The notes below the pieces were generated by a model that saw only the letters and a program-made list of their open reading frames with translations, searched no databases and was not told the origin of the DNA. A stretch of 64,000 nucleotides of DNA from Streptomyces glaucescens (GTDB lineage: Bacteria; Actinomycetota; Actinomycetes; Streptomycetales; Streptomycetaceae). The position numbers were made by a program, and so were the translations under genes. The stretch spans positions 5,163,501 to 5,227,500 of the forward strand of contig NZ_CP009438.1 of assembly GCF_000761215.1 (NCBI RefSeq), in the 5' to 3' direction. Positions 1 to 9,080 of this stretch are shown here, one piece after another (positions within the stretch are counted from its first letter, which is position 1; each line of letters opens with the position of its first letter).

Positions 1-573
1 GACGCGGGCGCGCGGCACCGCCCCGGTCACGGCGCGGGCGGCGACGGCGGGGTCGGCGGCCGCGGTGAAGAAGCCGCCCTCCTTGTTGCGGTAGCCGGCG
101 TCGGTCACGGCGTCGGAGACGAGGGCCTCGCGCGGGAGCCGGGAGAGGCGGTCGTCGAGGACCGGGGTGACCGCGCCGTCGGGGGACTCCAGGAGGAGGG
201 CGGAGTCGGAGAGCACCAGATAGTCGAACGTCTCCTCGGTCCAGCGGGCCAGCACGACGGTTGCCTGGGGCGTCCGAGGGTGAGAAAGGTCACAGCTTGC
301 GGCGTGCGCCTCGGAGGTACGGGCGATCGCGCGGGCCAGTGCGCCGGACAGCGGAACATCCGGGAGTGAAACGGTCAGTTCGGTCAGTGCCCCGCCCAGA
401 CGCGCGGTGTACCAGGGGACGGAATGCAGACAGCCGGTGTCGCCTCTCGGCGGAGTCACCCCGTCCAGGACGACCAGACAACCGCCCTGTCCGGAAGCGG
501 GAAGCGCGACACTCGCGAAGTCCTCGTTGGGGCGTGCGGGATCACCGGGCACCGAGACAAGTTCCGTACGCAT
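1..573 (-). CDS. PP2C-family Ser/Thr phosphatase-like protein (3' end cut by window)
   Basis: This reading frame enters at the window edge and is open for 191 codons down to an ATG at 573. The N-terminus reads MRTELVSVPGDPARPNED, followed by a hydrophobic strand ending in VVLDGVT. The pairing of an early NED and a later VLDGV is the usual first acidic motif region of PP2C-type metal-dependent phosphatases, which remove phosphate from Ser/Thr. The part visible also has the expected ALARAIARTSEAH helix and a DYLVLSDS strand. The C-terminal metal-binding part lies outside the window. It is transcribed divergently from the conservon. The phosphatase call is from fold-level resemblance only; catalytic completeness cannot be judged. 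Confidence 0.55.
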   Translation of the reverse strand, partial: MRTELVSVPGDPARPNEDFASVALPASGQGGCLVVLDGVTPPRGDTGCLHSVPWYTARLGGALTELTVSLPDVPLSGALARAIARTSEAHAASCDLSHPRTPQATVVLARWTEETFDYLVLSDSALLLESPDGAVTPVLDDRLSRLPREALVSDAVTDAGYRNKEGGFFTAAADPAVAARAVTGAVPRARV

Positions 574-929
574 CCGGTCAGTCTGCACGACCCCTTCACA
601 CGGTGCGCGAAAGACCGGAGCCGGTCCCCGATTCACCGGACCGCCGCAGGTCAGCGGCCGGTTTTGGGCGGGATTGGCGTACTCCGGCAAGGCGTGGCGG
701 CGAATACTGCCAAAGCCTGCCCCGGACGTCCAACCGGCCCACCGCGCAAGGCGGTCGCACACGCCAGAGGAACTTGCCCGCCAACTCCGGTCCGATGTTC
801 ACTCCTTCGGGTGGCGGGTCAGGCGATGCACGCCCCCTGCCCACCGGCACTGGGAGGGTCGGGAACTGTACCGGGAGTACGCGCCAGTTGACGGTGCGTC
901 ACCCGGGTCCACGGGTACACGAGTCAGGA
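574..929. promoter_or_regulatory. Divergent intergenic region upstream of the conservon
   Basis: This 356-bp gap separates the PP2C-like gene from cvnA, so promoters for both should lie here. I see no convincing -35/-10 pair, operator palindrome or small gene. Open frames that cross it have no Streptomyces-like third-position bias. Confidence 0.4.
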
Positions 930-3900
930 ATGCGAGCACCGGTGCAGAAGAAGCGGCCTCGGCGCACAGGCAGGCAGACGGCCCCCGAGGGGGCAGCGGA
1001 GCACACCCCCGTCGGGAAGGGCCGCCCCACCCACGTACGCAACCGGCTGATCGTGGCCGTCGCCGTGGTGGCCGCCGCGATCGCCGGCGCGGGAGCCCCG
1101 TCCGTGCTCGCCGCGACCGCGCAGGCGAGCGACACACAGGAGCTGGTCACGCTCGCCGAGCGGACCCAGGACGCGCTGGCCCTCGCCCACGCGCTCGCCG
1201 ACGAGCGCGACGAGGTGACGTCGTACGTCGCGGCCGGCCGCCCCAAGTCCAAGGCGCCCTCCGAGCAGCGCAGCGCGCGGGTCGACCGGCAGGTCGAGGA
1301 GCTGCGCGCCGACAGCGACACACCGGGCGGGCTGCTGCGGGACCTGGACGCCATCGCGGCCGTCCGCAGAGCGGCGCTCACCGGGAAGAGCACCGCTCTC
1401 GAAGCCCACCAGGCGTACTCCGACGCCATCGCGGAACTCCACCGCCTCGCCGAGGACCTGGCCGAGCGGCTGCCGTCCCGCGCGGGCTCCGGAGCGTACG
1501 CCCTCGCCGAACTCGACTCCGCCGTCCAGCAGGCCGCCGCCGCCCGCGGACTCCTGCTCGCCGCGCTCAGCGTGCCGCGCGGCACCGAGACGGTGATCGA
1601 CCCCATCACCGGCCTGCCCGCCACGGTCACCACCTCCTCCGAGGCCGACAGCAAGCAGCGCGCCGCGCTCTCCGCCGCCGCCCAGCAGGCCCGGCTGCGC
1701 TCCGACGCCGCCCTGGAGGACTTCCGCGAGACCGCCACCAAGGCCGCCCGCGCCTCCTACGACTCCACGGTCACCGGCCACGAGGTCAACTCCGCCGAGG
1801 AGTACCTGGCGAGCCTCACCGACCAGCCCACCCTCTCCGACGGGGAACTCGGCACCGACGCCGGGAAGCTGAACGCCGCGCTGTCCGCCCGCGTCGACGC
1901 CATGCGCGGTGTCGAGGCCGCGCTGTACGAACGGCGCACCACCGACCTGGAGCGGCTGCGCGACGACGACGTCACCGAGCTGGAGATCCGCATCGCGGTC
2001 CTCGGCGCGCTGCTGCTGCTCGCCGTCGGTGTCGCCACCGCCATGGCGCGCTCCCTCACCCGGCCGCTGGCCGTGCTGCGCATCGGCTCCGCCCGGCTCG
2101 CCGAGGCCGCCGACCCGGCCGCCGAGGAACCGGTCCGGTTCACCGGCCGCAACGACGAGTTCGCCCGGGTGGTGCGCTCCGTCAACGCCCTGCACGCCCA
2201 GGCCGTGGCCCTGCACGAGCGGGTCGTCACCCTGGAGGCCGACCGCAAGCACCTGGTCGGGCAGCGGCAGAAGATGGCCGACGCCCGCGAGGAACTGCGC
2301 GCCGAACTGGAGGAGTCGGCGGCCCAGCTGGAACGGGTGCGCGCCGGCATCGGCAGCACCTTCGTCAACCTGGCCCTGCGCACGCTCGGCCTGGTCGAAC
2401 GCCAGCTCGCCGTCATCGAGCAGCTGGAGGAGCGCGAGCAGGACCCCGACCGGCTCGCCACCCTGTTCAAGCTCGACCACTTCGCCACCGTGATGCGCCG
2501 GCACAGCGAGAACCTGCTCGTCCTCGCCGGCACCGAGCACGTCCAGCAGAACCCCGGCCCGGTCCCGCTGGTCGACGTCGTCCGCGCCGCGGTCAGCGAG
2601 ATCGAGCGGTACGAGCGGGTCCGCATCGCCGCGCTCCCGCCGCACGCGCACATCGCCGGGTTCGCCGCCGATGACCTCTCCCACCTGCTGGCCGAACTCA
2701 TGGAGAACGCGACCTCGTTCTCCCCGCCCGACGTGCCCGTCGAGGTCTCCGGCTGGCTGCTGGAGAACGGCGAGGTCATGCTCTCCGTCCAGGACGGCGG
2801 CATCGGCATGACCGAGGAGCGGATGACCCGGCTCAACGCCCGGCTCGCCGACTTCGACCCCGACGCCGCGTACGACCACGAGGGCGAGGACGGGCTCGGA
2901 CTCGGGCTGTACGTCGTCGCCCGGCTCGCCCACCGGCTCGGCGTCCGCGTCCAGCTCCGCGAGCAGAAGCAGGGCGGCGTCGCGGCGGTCGTCGTCCTGC
3001 CGCAGCCGCTGCTCGCCGAGGCGGCGCCGGCCGCCGTGCCCAGCGCCGCCCCGTCCCCGGACGGCACCCACACCTTCTCCCTGCCCGGCGCCGACGCCGA
3101 GGCCAACTCCAACGTGCTGCCCGGCCGCGCGAAGGACGGCGACCCGCTGGTGGCCCTCGCGGAGAAGGCCGTGGCGGAGCAGGCCGGAACGGAGGGGCCC
3201 GCACGGGAGCGGGACGCCGCCGCGGGCGCCGGGACGGCCGAGGCCGACTCCGGGCGGGGGACCGGCTCCCCGTCCGGGACGTCCTCCGCGCACGGGGCCG
3301 ACTCGGCGCACGGAACCGACTCCGCGTCCGGGCCGGCCGTACCTCCGCGGGAGCCGGCCGGGGCCGGGGTCCCGGAGTCGCCCTCCGAGACCACCATGGA
3401 GCTGCTGATCCCGGAGCCCCCGCGCGCGGACCGCCCCGAGGCCGCCGACCGCTCCCGGACCGCCGACCACGCCGCCGGCACCGACCGTGCCGCCGGCACC
3501 GACCGCGCCGAAACCGCCGACCACGCGGAACCCGCCCCGGCGGCCGGCCGGCCCGCCACGCCGCAGCCCGCCCCGGCGGCGCCGGAGCCCGCGACCGCGC
3601 AGCCCGCCCCCGTGGTGCCGGAGCCGGCCGCCCCCGCCGACCCGTACGCCATCGGGCCCGACACGCACGACCGCGCCCCCGACGAGGGTGAGGAACCGCT
3701 CACCGACAAGGGGCTGCCCAAGCGCACACCGAAGATCACCGCGCCGTCGGCGACGCCCCGGCCACGGACCGGCGGTGTCGACGCGGACGCGCTGCGCCGC
3801 CGGCTGGGCGGTTTCCGCCGGGGGGCGGAGGCCGGCCGCCGCGACGTCGAGGCGGAGATCGCCGAGCAGACGGGCCAGACCCCGGCACCCGGGGCACCCG

Positions 3901-3980
3901 CACCGCACCACCGCACGACCGCAGGACACGCACACGCCGAAGAAGCCACGGGGGGCACAGTCGAGGAGGCAAGCAGTTGA
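930..3980 (+). CDS. cvnA: Conservon sensor kinase CvnA (nitrate/nitrite-sensing domain type)
   Basis: Membrane histidine-kinase-like protein of about 1016 aa. A basic N-terminus precedes TM1 (about residues 36-60). An extracytoplasmic NIT-type helical domain follows, then TM2 (about 351-373, from EIRIAVLGALLLL), a HAMP linker, a DHp-like helix with KLDHFATVMRRH, and a HATPase domain with an N-box near residue 589 (ELMENATSF), DGGIGM and GLGLGLYVV. From about residue 700 there is a 300-residue Ala/Pro/acidic low-complexity tail. In conservons the kinase works with CvnB, C and D as a membrane complex resembling a GPCR. The start is uncertain: ATG 930 or GTG 942, which has AGGA 12 bp upstream. 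It overlaps cvnB by 4 bp. Confidence 0.88.
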   Translation: MRAPVQKKRPRRTGRQTAPEGAAEHTPVGKGRPTHVRNRLIVAVAVVAAAIAGAGAPSVLAATAQASDTQELVTLAERTQDALALAHALADERDEVTSYVAAGRPKSKAPSEQRSARVDRQVEELRADSDTPGGLLRDLDAIAAVRRAALTGKSTALEAHQAYSDAIAELHRLAEDLAERLPSRAGSGAYALAELDSAVQQAAAARGLLLAALSVPRGTETVIDPITGLPATVTTSSEADSKQRAALSAAAQQARLRSDAALEDFRETATKAARASYDSTVTGHEVNSAEEYLASLTDQPTLSDGELGTDAGKLNAALSARVDAMRGVEAALYERRTTDLERLRDDDVTELEIRIAVLGALLLLAVGVATAMARSLTRPLAVLRIGSARLAEAADPAAEEPVRFTGRNDEFARVVRSVNALHAQAVALHERVVTLEADRKHLVGQRQKMADAREELRAELEESAAQLERVRAGIGSTFVNLALRTLGLVERQLAVIEQLEEREQDPDRLATLFKLDHFATVMRRHSENLLVLAGTEHVQQNPGPVPLVDVVRAAVSEIERYERVRIAALPPHAHIAGFAADDLSHLLAELMENATSFSPPDVPVEVSGWLLENGEVMLSVQDGGIGMTEERMTRLNARLADFDPDAAYDHEGEDGLGLGLYVVARLAHRLGVRVQLREQKQGGVAAVVVLPQPLLAEAAPAAVPSAAPSPDGTHTFSLPGADAEANSNVLPGRAKDGDPLVALAEKAVAEQAGTEGPARERDAAAGAGTAEADSGRGTGSPSGTSSAHGADSAHGTDSASGPAVPPREPAGAGVPESPSETTMELLIPEPPRADRPEAADRSRTADHAAGTDRAAGTDRAETADHAEPAPAAGRPATPQPAPAAPEPATAQPAPVVPEPAAPADPYAIGPDTHDRAPDEGEEPLTDKGLPKRTPKITAPSATPRPRTGGVDADALRRRLGGFRRGAEAGRRDVEAEIAEQTGQTPAPGAPAPHHRTTAGHAHAEEATGGTVEEASS

Positions 3981-4480
3981 CCGCGCCCAGTACCTTCGGA
4001 CTGAGCAGTGAGGCCCGCAATCTGCACTGGCTGCTGACCAACCTCGTCGAGGAGGTGCCCGGCATCCTCTCGGTGGCCGTGGTCTCCTCGGACGGTCTGC
4101 TGCTGCTCTCCTCCGACCCGGGCAGGAACGAGGAGGCCCGCCGGACCCCGGCCGACCGCCCCACCGGTCCGCGCGGCTCCGCCGCCGACCTGGCCACCAT
4201 CGTCTCCGGCATCGGCAGCCTCACCATCGGTGCCGCCCGCCTGCTGGAGTTCGGCGGGGTGAAGCACACCATGATCGCGATGGACGAGGGCAGCCTGTTC
4301 GTCATGTCGATCAGTGACGGCTCGCTGCTCGGGGTGCACGGCTCCGCCGACTGCGACATGAGCGTGGTGGCCTACCACATGGCGCTCTTCGTCGGCCGCG
4401 CCGGCCATGTGCTGACCCCCGAACTCCGCAGTGAGCTGCGGAAATCCCTGGAGTCCGAGTCGACGGGGAGTGCCCGATGA
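3977..4480 (+). CDS. cvnB: Conservon roadblock/LC7-domain protein CvnB
   Basis: Protein of 167 aa of the roadblock/LC7 family, a small alpha/beta dimer that acts as a regulator or scaffold of the partner GTPase. Visible family features are an N-terminal helix NLHWLLTNLVEEVPGI, the strand VAVVSSDGLLLLSS, and a later GSLFVMSISDGSLLGVH strand pair. It starts at a TTG whose last bases overlap the cvnA stop (TTGA), so translation is probably coupled. It overlaps cvnC by an ATGA. Conservons always place this protein between the kinase and the DUF742 protein, which makes the call firm. Confidence 0.88.
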   Translation: MTAPSTFGLSSEARNLHWLLTNLVEEVPGILSVAVVSSDGLLLLSSDPGRNEEARRTPADRPTGPRGSAADLATIVSGIGSLTIGAARLLEFGGVKHTMIAMDEGSLFVMSISDGSLLGVHGSADCDMSVVAYHMALFVGRAGHVLTPELRSELRKSLESESTGSAR

Positions 4481-4899
4481 GCGCCACACCGAAGTCACAG
4501 CTCCCGGTCCGCGGCGGCGACCGCAAGCCCGCCCGCGTGCGCCCCTACTCGCTCACCGGCGGCCGTACCCGCTTCGGGCACGTCCTGCTGGTCGAGACGT
4601 TCGTGGCCAGCACCGCCGCGCTGGAAGCGCCCGAGGAGCGCAGGGAACTCACGAACGGTTCCCTGACCACCCGGGTGATGCCGGAGATGCTGGCCATCGT
4701 CGAACTGTGCCGCCGGATGCGCACGGTGGCCGAGATCGCCGCGCTGCTGAAGATGCCGCTCGGCGTGGTCCGCGTGCTGCTGAGCGACCTCGCGGACCAG
4801 GGAAAGATCCGCGTGTACGGAACCGGTACCGGGCACGGCACGGGCCGCCCGAACCGCGCGTTGCTGGAAAGGGTGCTGAGTGGACTCCGCCGTCTCTGA
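4477..4899 (+). CDS. cvnC: Conservon DUF742 protein CvnC
   Basis: Protein of 140 aa. The N-terminus PVRGGDRKPARVRPYSLTGG is the hallmark of DUF742. A winged-helix-like part follows (MLAIVELCRRMRTVAEIAALL, then MPLGVVRVLLSDLADQG), suggesting a protein- or nucleic-acid-binding fold. The exact biochemical role of CvnC is not established; it is a soluble member of the conservon complex. The start ATG overlaps the cvnB stop by 4 bp, and the 3' end overlaps cvnD by 20 bp, as in other conservons. Confidence 0.87.
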   Translation: MSATPKSQLPVRGGDRKPARVRPYSLTGGRTRFGHVLLVETFVASTAALEAPEERRELTNGSLTTRVMPEMLAIVELCRRMRTVAEIAALLKMPLGVVRVLLSDLADQGKIRVYGTGTGHGTGRPNRALLERVLSGLRRL

Positions 4900-5527
4900 T
4901 GCCGCTCGTGGCGTCTCCCCGCTCGTCGGCCTGGCCGAGCCCGACGAGGACCTGAAGTCCTGGCAGACGGACCGCACCCGGGCGCCCATCGCCACGAAGA
5001 TCGTGGTGGCGGGCGGCTTCGGCGTCGGCAAGACCACCCTGGTCACCGCGGTCTCCGAGATCACCCCGCTGCAGACCGAGGCCCTGATGACGGAGGCCAG
5101 CGAGGAGACCGACGACCTCACCGCCACGCCCGGCAAGCTGACCACCACCGTGGCGATGGACTTCGGCCGTCTCACGCTCGACGACGACCTGGTGCTCTAC
5201 CTGTTCGGCACACCGGGCCAGCAGCGGTTCTGGTTCATGTGGGACGACCTGGTGCGCGGCGCGATCGGCGCGGTCGTCCTGGCCGACACCCGCCGTCTGA
5301 AGGACTGTTTCCCGGCGCTCGACTACTTCGAGAGCTGCGGGCTTCCGTACGTGGTCGCGGTCAACCACTTCGACGGCAGCGAGCTGTTCGATCCGGAGGA
5401 CGTCCGCGAGGCCCTCACGATTCCGCCGCACATACCTGTCATGATCATGGATGCGCGGCGCCGGATCTCGGTGATCGAGACCCTCCTGGCCCTCGTCGGC
5501 CACGCGCTCGACGAAACCCCCGAGTAG
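4880..5527 (+). CDS. cvnD: Conservon small GTPase CvnD
   Basis: Protein of 215 aa, a Ras-like GTPase of the conservon type. The P-loop GGFGVGKTT lies near residues 45-53, the switch II motif is LFGTPGQQRFW, and the base-recognition motif is the variant NHFD rather than NKxD. CvnD is the G-protein-like output of the CvnA-B module. GTG 4880 is preceded by GGAAAGGG with about 7 bp spacing, inside the end of cvnC. A flavoprotein gene follows 24 bp downstream in the same direction. Confidence 0.88.
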   Translation: MDSAVSDAARGVSPLVGLAEPDEDLKSWQTDRTRAPIATKIVVAGGFGVGKTTLVTAVSEITPLQTEALMTEASEETDDLTATPGKLTTTVAMDFGRLTLDDDLVLYLFGTPGQQRFWFMWDDLVRGAIGAVVLADTRRLKDCFPALDYFESCGLPYVVAVNHFDGSELFDPEDVREALTIPPHIPVMIMDARRRISVIETLLALVGHALDETPE

Positions 5528-5551
5528 TCCCGACTAGGAGACAGCAACCGC

Positions 5552-6814
5552 ATGCGGAAGATACTCGTCGTCGGAGCCGGCCAGTCCGGCCTCCAGCTCG
5601 CCCTCGGCCTCCAGTCGCACGGCTACGAGGTCACCCTGATGTCCAACCGGACCGCGGACGAGATCCGCTCCGGCCGGGTCATGTCGACGCAGTGCATGTT
5701 CCACACGGCACTCCAGCACGAGCGCGACCTCCAGCTGAACTTCTGGGAGTCCCAGGCCCCGAAGATCCAGGGACTCGGCGTCTCCGTGGCCGCCCCCGGC
5801 TCGCACGACCCGGGGCCGACGCAGCGCGCGATCGACTGGGTGGGCAGGCTCGACGGGTTCGCGCAGTCGGTCGACCAGCGGGTGAAGATGGCCGGCTGGA
5901 TGGAGACCTTCGCGCAGCGCGGCGGCCAGCTCGTCATCCACGGCGCGGCCGTCGGCGACCTCGACTACTTCTCCCGCGCCTACGACCTGGTGCTCGTCGC
6001 GGCCGGCAAGGGCGAGCTGGTGCAGATGTTCGCCCGCGACCCCGAGCGCTCCCCGTACAGCGAGCCGCAGCGCGCCCTCGCCGTCGCCTACGTCCACGGC
6101 CTGGGCCCGCGCCCGGAGCACCCCGACTTCGACGCGGTCCGCTGCAACCTGGTGCCCGGCGTCGGCGAGCTGTTCATCATGCCGACGTTCACCACCTCCG
6201 GCCGCGCCGACATCCTCTTCTGGGAGGGCATACCCGGCGGCCCGCTGGACGTGTTCAAGGGCGTCAAGGACCCGGCGGAACACCTGTCCCTGACGCTGGA
6301 ACTCATGGAGAAGTTCACGCCCTGGGAGTACGCGCGGGCCACCAAGGTCGAACTGACCGACGCCGGCGGCACCCTCGCCGGCCGTTACGCCCCCACCGTG
6401 CGCAACCCCATCGGCCGGCTGCCCTCCGGCGGCCTGGTCCTCGGCGTCGCCGACGTGGTCGTCGCCAACGACCCGATCACCGGACAGGGCTCGAACTCGG
6501 CCTCCAAGTGCGCCGCCGCCTACCTCTCCGCCATCCTCGAACACGGCGACAAGCCGTTCGACGAGGAGTGGATGCGGGCCACGTTCGACCGTTACTGGGC
6601 CACGGCGCGGCACGTCACCAAGTGGACCAACACGATGCTCGCCCCGCCGCCGGAGCACGTCCTGAACCTCATCGGTGCCGCGGGCCAGCTCCAGCCGGTG
6701 GCGGACCGTTTCGCCAATGGCTTCAACGACCCGTCGGACTTCGAGAACTTCTTCTACGAGCCGCAGAAGACCGAGGGCTACCTGATGGAGGTCTCGGGCG
6801 CGGCCGGCGCCTGA
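5552..6814 (+). CDS. Styrene/indole monooxygenase-like FAD protein linked to the conservon
   Basis: Flavoprotein of 420 aa. It opens with MRKILVVGAGQSGLQLALGL, a Rossmann FAD-binding GxGxxG at about residues 6-13. The region TADEIRSGRVMSTQCMF and a late GLVLGVADVVVANDPITGQG segment are typical of the StyA-type single-component group A monooxygenase branch. Such enzymes take electrons from a separate flavin reductase, and none is encoded nearby. ATG 5552 follows AGGAGA closely, and the gene is 24 bp after cvnD, so it is probably the last gene of the conservon operon. The substrate is unknown, and a signalling or redox role rather than catabolism is an inference. Confidence 0.78.
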   Translation: MRKILVVGAGQSGLQLALGLQSHGYEVTLMSNRTADEIRSGRVMSTQCMFHTALQHERDLQLNFWESQAPKIQGLGVSVAAPGSHDPGPTQRAIDWVGRLDGFAQSVDQRVKMAGWMETFAQRGGQLVIHGAAVGDLDYFSRAYDLVLVAAGKGELVQMFARDPERSPYSEPQRALAVAYVHGLGPRPEHPDFDAVRCNLVPGVGELFIMPTFTTSGRADILFWEGIPGGPLDVFKGVKDPAEHLSLTLELMEKFTPWEYARATKVELTDAGGTLAGRYAPTVRNPIGRLPSGGLVLGVADVVVANDPITGQGSNSASKCAAAYLSAILEHGDKPFDEEWMRATFDRYWATARHVTKWTNTMLAPPPEHVLNLIGAAGQLQPVADRFANGFNDPSDFENFFYEPQKTEGYLMEVSGAAGA

Positions 6815-6819
6815 CACCG

Positions 6820-7875
6820 CTACGGCCGGGCGTCCGGCCGCACCGCCCCCAGCACCGGGTTGTTCGCCAGCGGGGAGATCCTGATCTCCTCGCCGGTGCG
6901 CGGGGCGTGGACGACCTTGCCGCCGCCGGCGTAGATCGCGACGTGGGTGGCCTCCGGGAAGTAGACCACCAGGTCGCCCGGGCGCAGGTCCTTCAGCGGG
7001 ACGCGGGGGAGCTCGGCCCACTGCTCCTGGCTGGTCCGGGGGATCGGGGTGCCCGCGTGTCCCCAGGCCTCGGAGGTCAGCCCGGAGCAGTCGTACGTCT
7101 CCGGGCCCTCCGCGCCCCACTCGTACGGCTTGCCGAGCTGCCGCATGGCGTAGCGCAGGGCCCGGTCGCCCTCGTCGGACGGCTTGGCGTCCTCGGCGTC
7201 GAGCGCGCCGGAGGCCACCAGGTCCCGCTGTGCCTTCTCGATCCCCTCGGTCTCGAACGCGGCGAGCGCGGTCAGCTCCTCCGCGGTGAGGGCGGCCAGC
7301 AGTTCCTCGATGTCGCCGAGCCGCTCCCGCACCTCGTCGCGCTCCTCGCGCTGCCGTTCGGCGACGGCGAGCTGGGCGTCGAGCGCCCCGCGCGCCCGGC
7401 GGGCCAGCTCGTCCGCCCTGCGCTCGGTGCCGGTGAGCCGGCCCACCGTCTCGGCGCGCTCCCGCGCCACCCGGCCGATCACATGTCCCTCGTCGAGGGC
7501 GCGCTGCGGGTCACGGGCCAGGAGGAGGCGCACGTACGGCGAGAGGGCGGTGCTCGTGCTCTGGTACTGCTGCCGGGCCAGACGCCCGGCGGCGCCCCGG
7601 CTGTCGTGCAGGGAGAGCCGGGCGCGGGCCAGCGCGCGGTCGAGCCGGGCGACCTCGGCACGCCGCTCCTCCAGCTCCTCCTCCGTGGCGTTGTACGTCT
7701 CCGTCGCCCGCTCGGCCTCCCGGTACAGCCGCTGAAGGTCCGTCAGCAGCGCGGACAGCGTCCGGTCGCGGGGCGGCCCGGGCTCGGGTGCGGCGCTCGC
7801 CCCCGGGCCGGGCGCGAGGGTGGCGCAGACCGTCACGGCCGCCGCACAGGCCAGACGCAGAAACCTTCCTGACAC
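6820..7875 (-). CDS. Secreted NlpC/P60 (C40) cell-wall hydrolase with coiled-coil region
   Basis: Secreted protein of 351 aa. A signal peptide (residues 1-28, ending ASAAPE) is followed by a long charged coiled coil (about 40-225) and a C-terminal NlpC/P60 domain. Catalytic Cys263 is in YDCSG and His311 in ATHVAIY, with the GDLVVYF strand between. The family cleaves peptidoglycan stem peptides, usually between D-Glu and mDAP, in a RipA-like layout. GTG 7875 is supported by GGAGGTGA with 5 bp spacing, which excludes the ATG 5 bp upstream. It converges on the flavoprotein gene with a 5-bp gap. Confidence 0.88.
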   Translation of the reverse strand: MSGRFLRLACAAAVTVCATLAPGPGASAAPEPGPPRDRTLSALLTDLQRLYREAERATETYNATEEELEERRAEVARLDRALARARLSLHDSRGAAGRLARQQYQSTSTALSPYVRLLLARDPQRALDEGHVIGRVARERAETVGRLTGTERRADELARRARGALDAQLAVAERQREERDEVRERLGDIEELLAALTAEELTALAAFETEGIEKAQRDLVASGALDAEDAKPSDEGDRALRYAMRQLGKPYEWGAEGPETYDCSGLTSEAWGHAGTPIPRTSQEQWAELPRVPLKDLRPGDLVVYFPEATHVAIYAGGGKVVHAPRTGEEIRISPLANNPVLGAVRPDARP

Positions 7876-7978
7876 GTCATCACCTCCGGTGCGGGGCGGA
7901 GTCTCCGCGCCGCACCGCGAGCATCCGGCGCCTTCGCGCGGGCCGCTCGCCGGACGTGCTCGGGATGGCGTAACCGCG

Positions 7979-8308
7979 TCACCCCTCGGCGTCGTCCCGG
8001 TCGCCGCCCGGCGTGGCGCCGGGACCGGAGGGCCGCGACGGCTTCTGCCACGGCCATCTCGGCCGGCCGCCGGGCTCGCCCTCGGGGTCGTGCACGTACT
8101 TCCAGCGCTGGGTCAGCCGGCCCTGCCCGCGCGACACCCGGCGGTAGACCAGCACGGTCGGCGGGCCGCCCGCCGCGTCGGGGACGGGGATGCGGTACGT
8201 CCTGGGCGGGTGCCCGGTGATCCCCAGCAGCACGGGCAGCGTGCGGCCGTCCATCGGCCCGCCCTCGAAGGGGGTGTCTTCGCTCTTCACGCCACCAGTG
8301 TCAGCCAT
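7979..8308 (-). CDS. Small conserved hypothetical protein
   Basis: Protein of 109 aa with no recognised domain. The central part (LPVLLGITGHPPRTYRIPV, then VLVYRRVSRGQGR and WKYVHDPEG) looks like a small beta-rich soluble protein, and the tail is Pro/Gly/Asp rich. ATG 8308 overlaps the end of the upstream tetR-like gene by 8 bp; GTG 8290 is a possible later start. Codon use fits the genome, so it is probably real and co-transcribed with the regulator. No function is proposed. Confidence 0.6.
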   Translation of the reverse strand: MADTGGVKSEDTPFEGGPMDGRTLPVLLGITGHPPRTYRIPVPDAAGGPPTVLVYRRVSRGQGRLTQRWKYVHDPEGEPGGRPRWPWQKPSRPSGPGATPGGDRDDAEG

Positions 8309-8957
8309 CCGCCGCGGCGAGGTCGGCCACCACGGCCGCGGCCTGGGCGTCCCGGGCCGCGGTCACCGACAGCACCGCGAGGAACTGGTCCACCAGCCAG
8401 TCCCGCAGCTCCCCGGCGGGCGGCTGCTTCTCCTCGTCCAGCCACATCAGGGAGGCCGCCTCCACCGCGGTGATCCACATCCGGACGGTCATCCGCAGCC
8501 GGGGCCCGGGGTCGTCGACCCCGAGGTGCCGGTAGATGTGCTCGGCCGCCGCCCGCCGCACGCCGTCCACGATGGCCGTCGTCCGGGACGTCTCCACCAC
8601 GCTGCCGCCCTGCAGCAGCGCGCTGAACCCCGCGTCGTGCTCGTCGACGAAGGCGAGGTAGCGGTCCAGGGCCCGGGCCAGACGGGGCAGCGGCGGGCCC
8701 TCGCGCGGCTCGTCGAAGCAGCCGCGCAGCGCCTCGGCGGCGGAGCGCAGGGCGGCCTCGTAGAGCTGCTGCTTGCCGCCGGGGAAGTATCGGTACACCA
8801 GCGGCCGGGAGACTCCGGCCGCCTCCGCCACGTCGTCCAGCGAGACGTCCTCGGGGGCCCGGTGCGCGAACAGGGAGAGCGCGGCGTCGAGGAGCTGGCT
8901 GCGCCGTTCCTCGACGCTGAGCCGGCGGTAGGTGCGGGCGGGGGCCTGAGGGGTCAT
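8301..8957 (-). CDS. TetR-family transcriptional regulator
   Basis: Protein of 218 aa with an N-terminal TetR helix-turn-helix: RSQLLDAALSLFAHR, then VSLDDVAEAAGVSRPLVYRYF. The C-terminal ligand-binding domain is variable. I chose ATG 8957 (MTPQAPARTYRRL) because the frame upstream is a low-quality extension. It lies downstream of, and in the same direction as, the AurF-type gene, so it may regulate the two di-iron genes; that is an inference from position, and no operator palindrome is clear. Confidence 0.82.
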   Translation of the reverse strand: MTPQAPARTYRRLSVEERRSQLLDAALSLFAHRAPEDVSLDDVAEAAGVSRPLVYRYFPGGKQQLYEAALRSAAEALRGCFDEPREGPPLPRLARALDRYLAFVDEHDAGFSALLQGGSVVETSRTTAIVDGVRRAAAEHIYRHLGVDDPGPRLRMTVRMWITAVEAASLMWLDEEKQPPAGELRDWLVDQFLAVLSVTAARDAQAAAVVADLAAADG

Positions 8958-9080
8958 GACCGGCAGCGTAATCGCGTGCGCCGTTCGCGCCGCCGCGCGG
9001 GGGACCTCCGGTGACCGGGGCGGGCCGGCGGGCGCGGGCCGCGCACGGCTCCCCGCGCCCTTTCCGTGGCGCACCCGCCC

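Noticed and set aside
924..3935. A 1003-codon open frame on the minus strand opposite cvnA, and further frames of several hundred codons in the same region.
   Set aside because: They are antisense or other-frame shadows caused by high GC; they give Gly/Arg/Val-rich nonsense with no domain, while the plus frame encodes a clear kinase.
7876..7980. Possible c-di-AMP (ydaO-type) riboswitch before the NlpC/P60 gene, as known for some Streptomyces wall hydrolases.
   Set aside because: The region is only about 100 bp and lacks the conserved pattern I would expect; a CCGGCG/CGCCGG hairpin alone is not enough.
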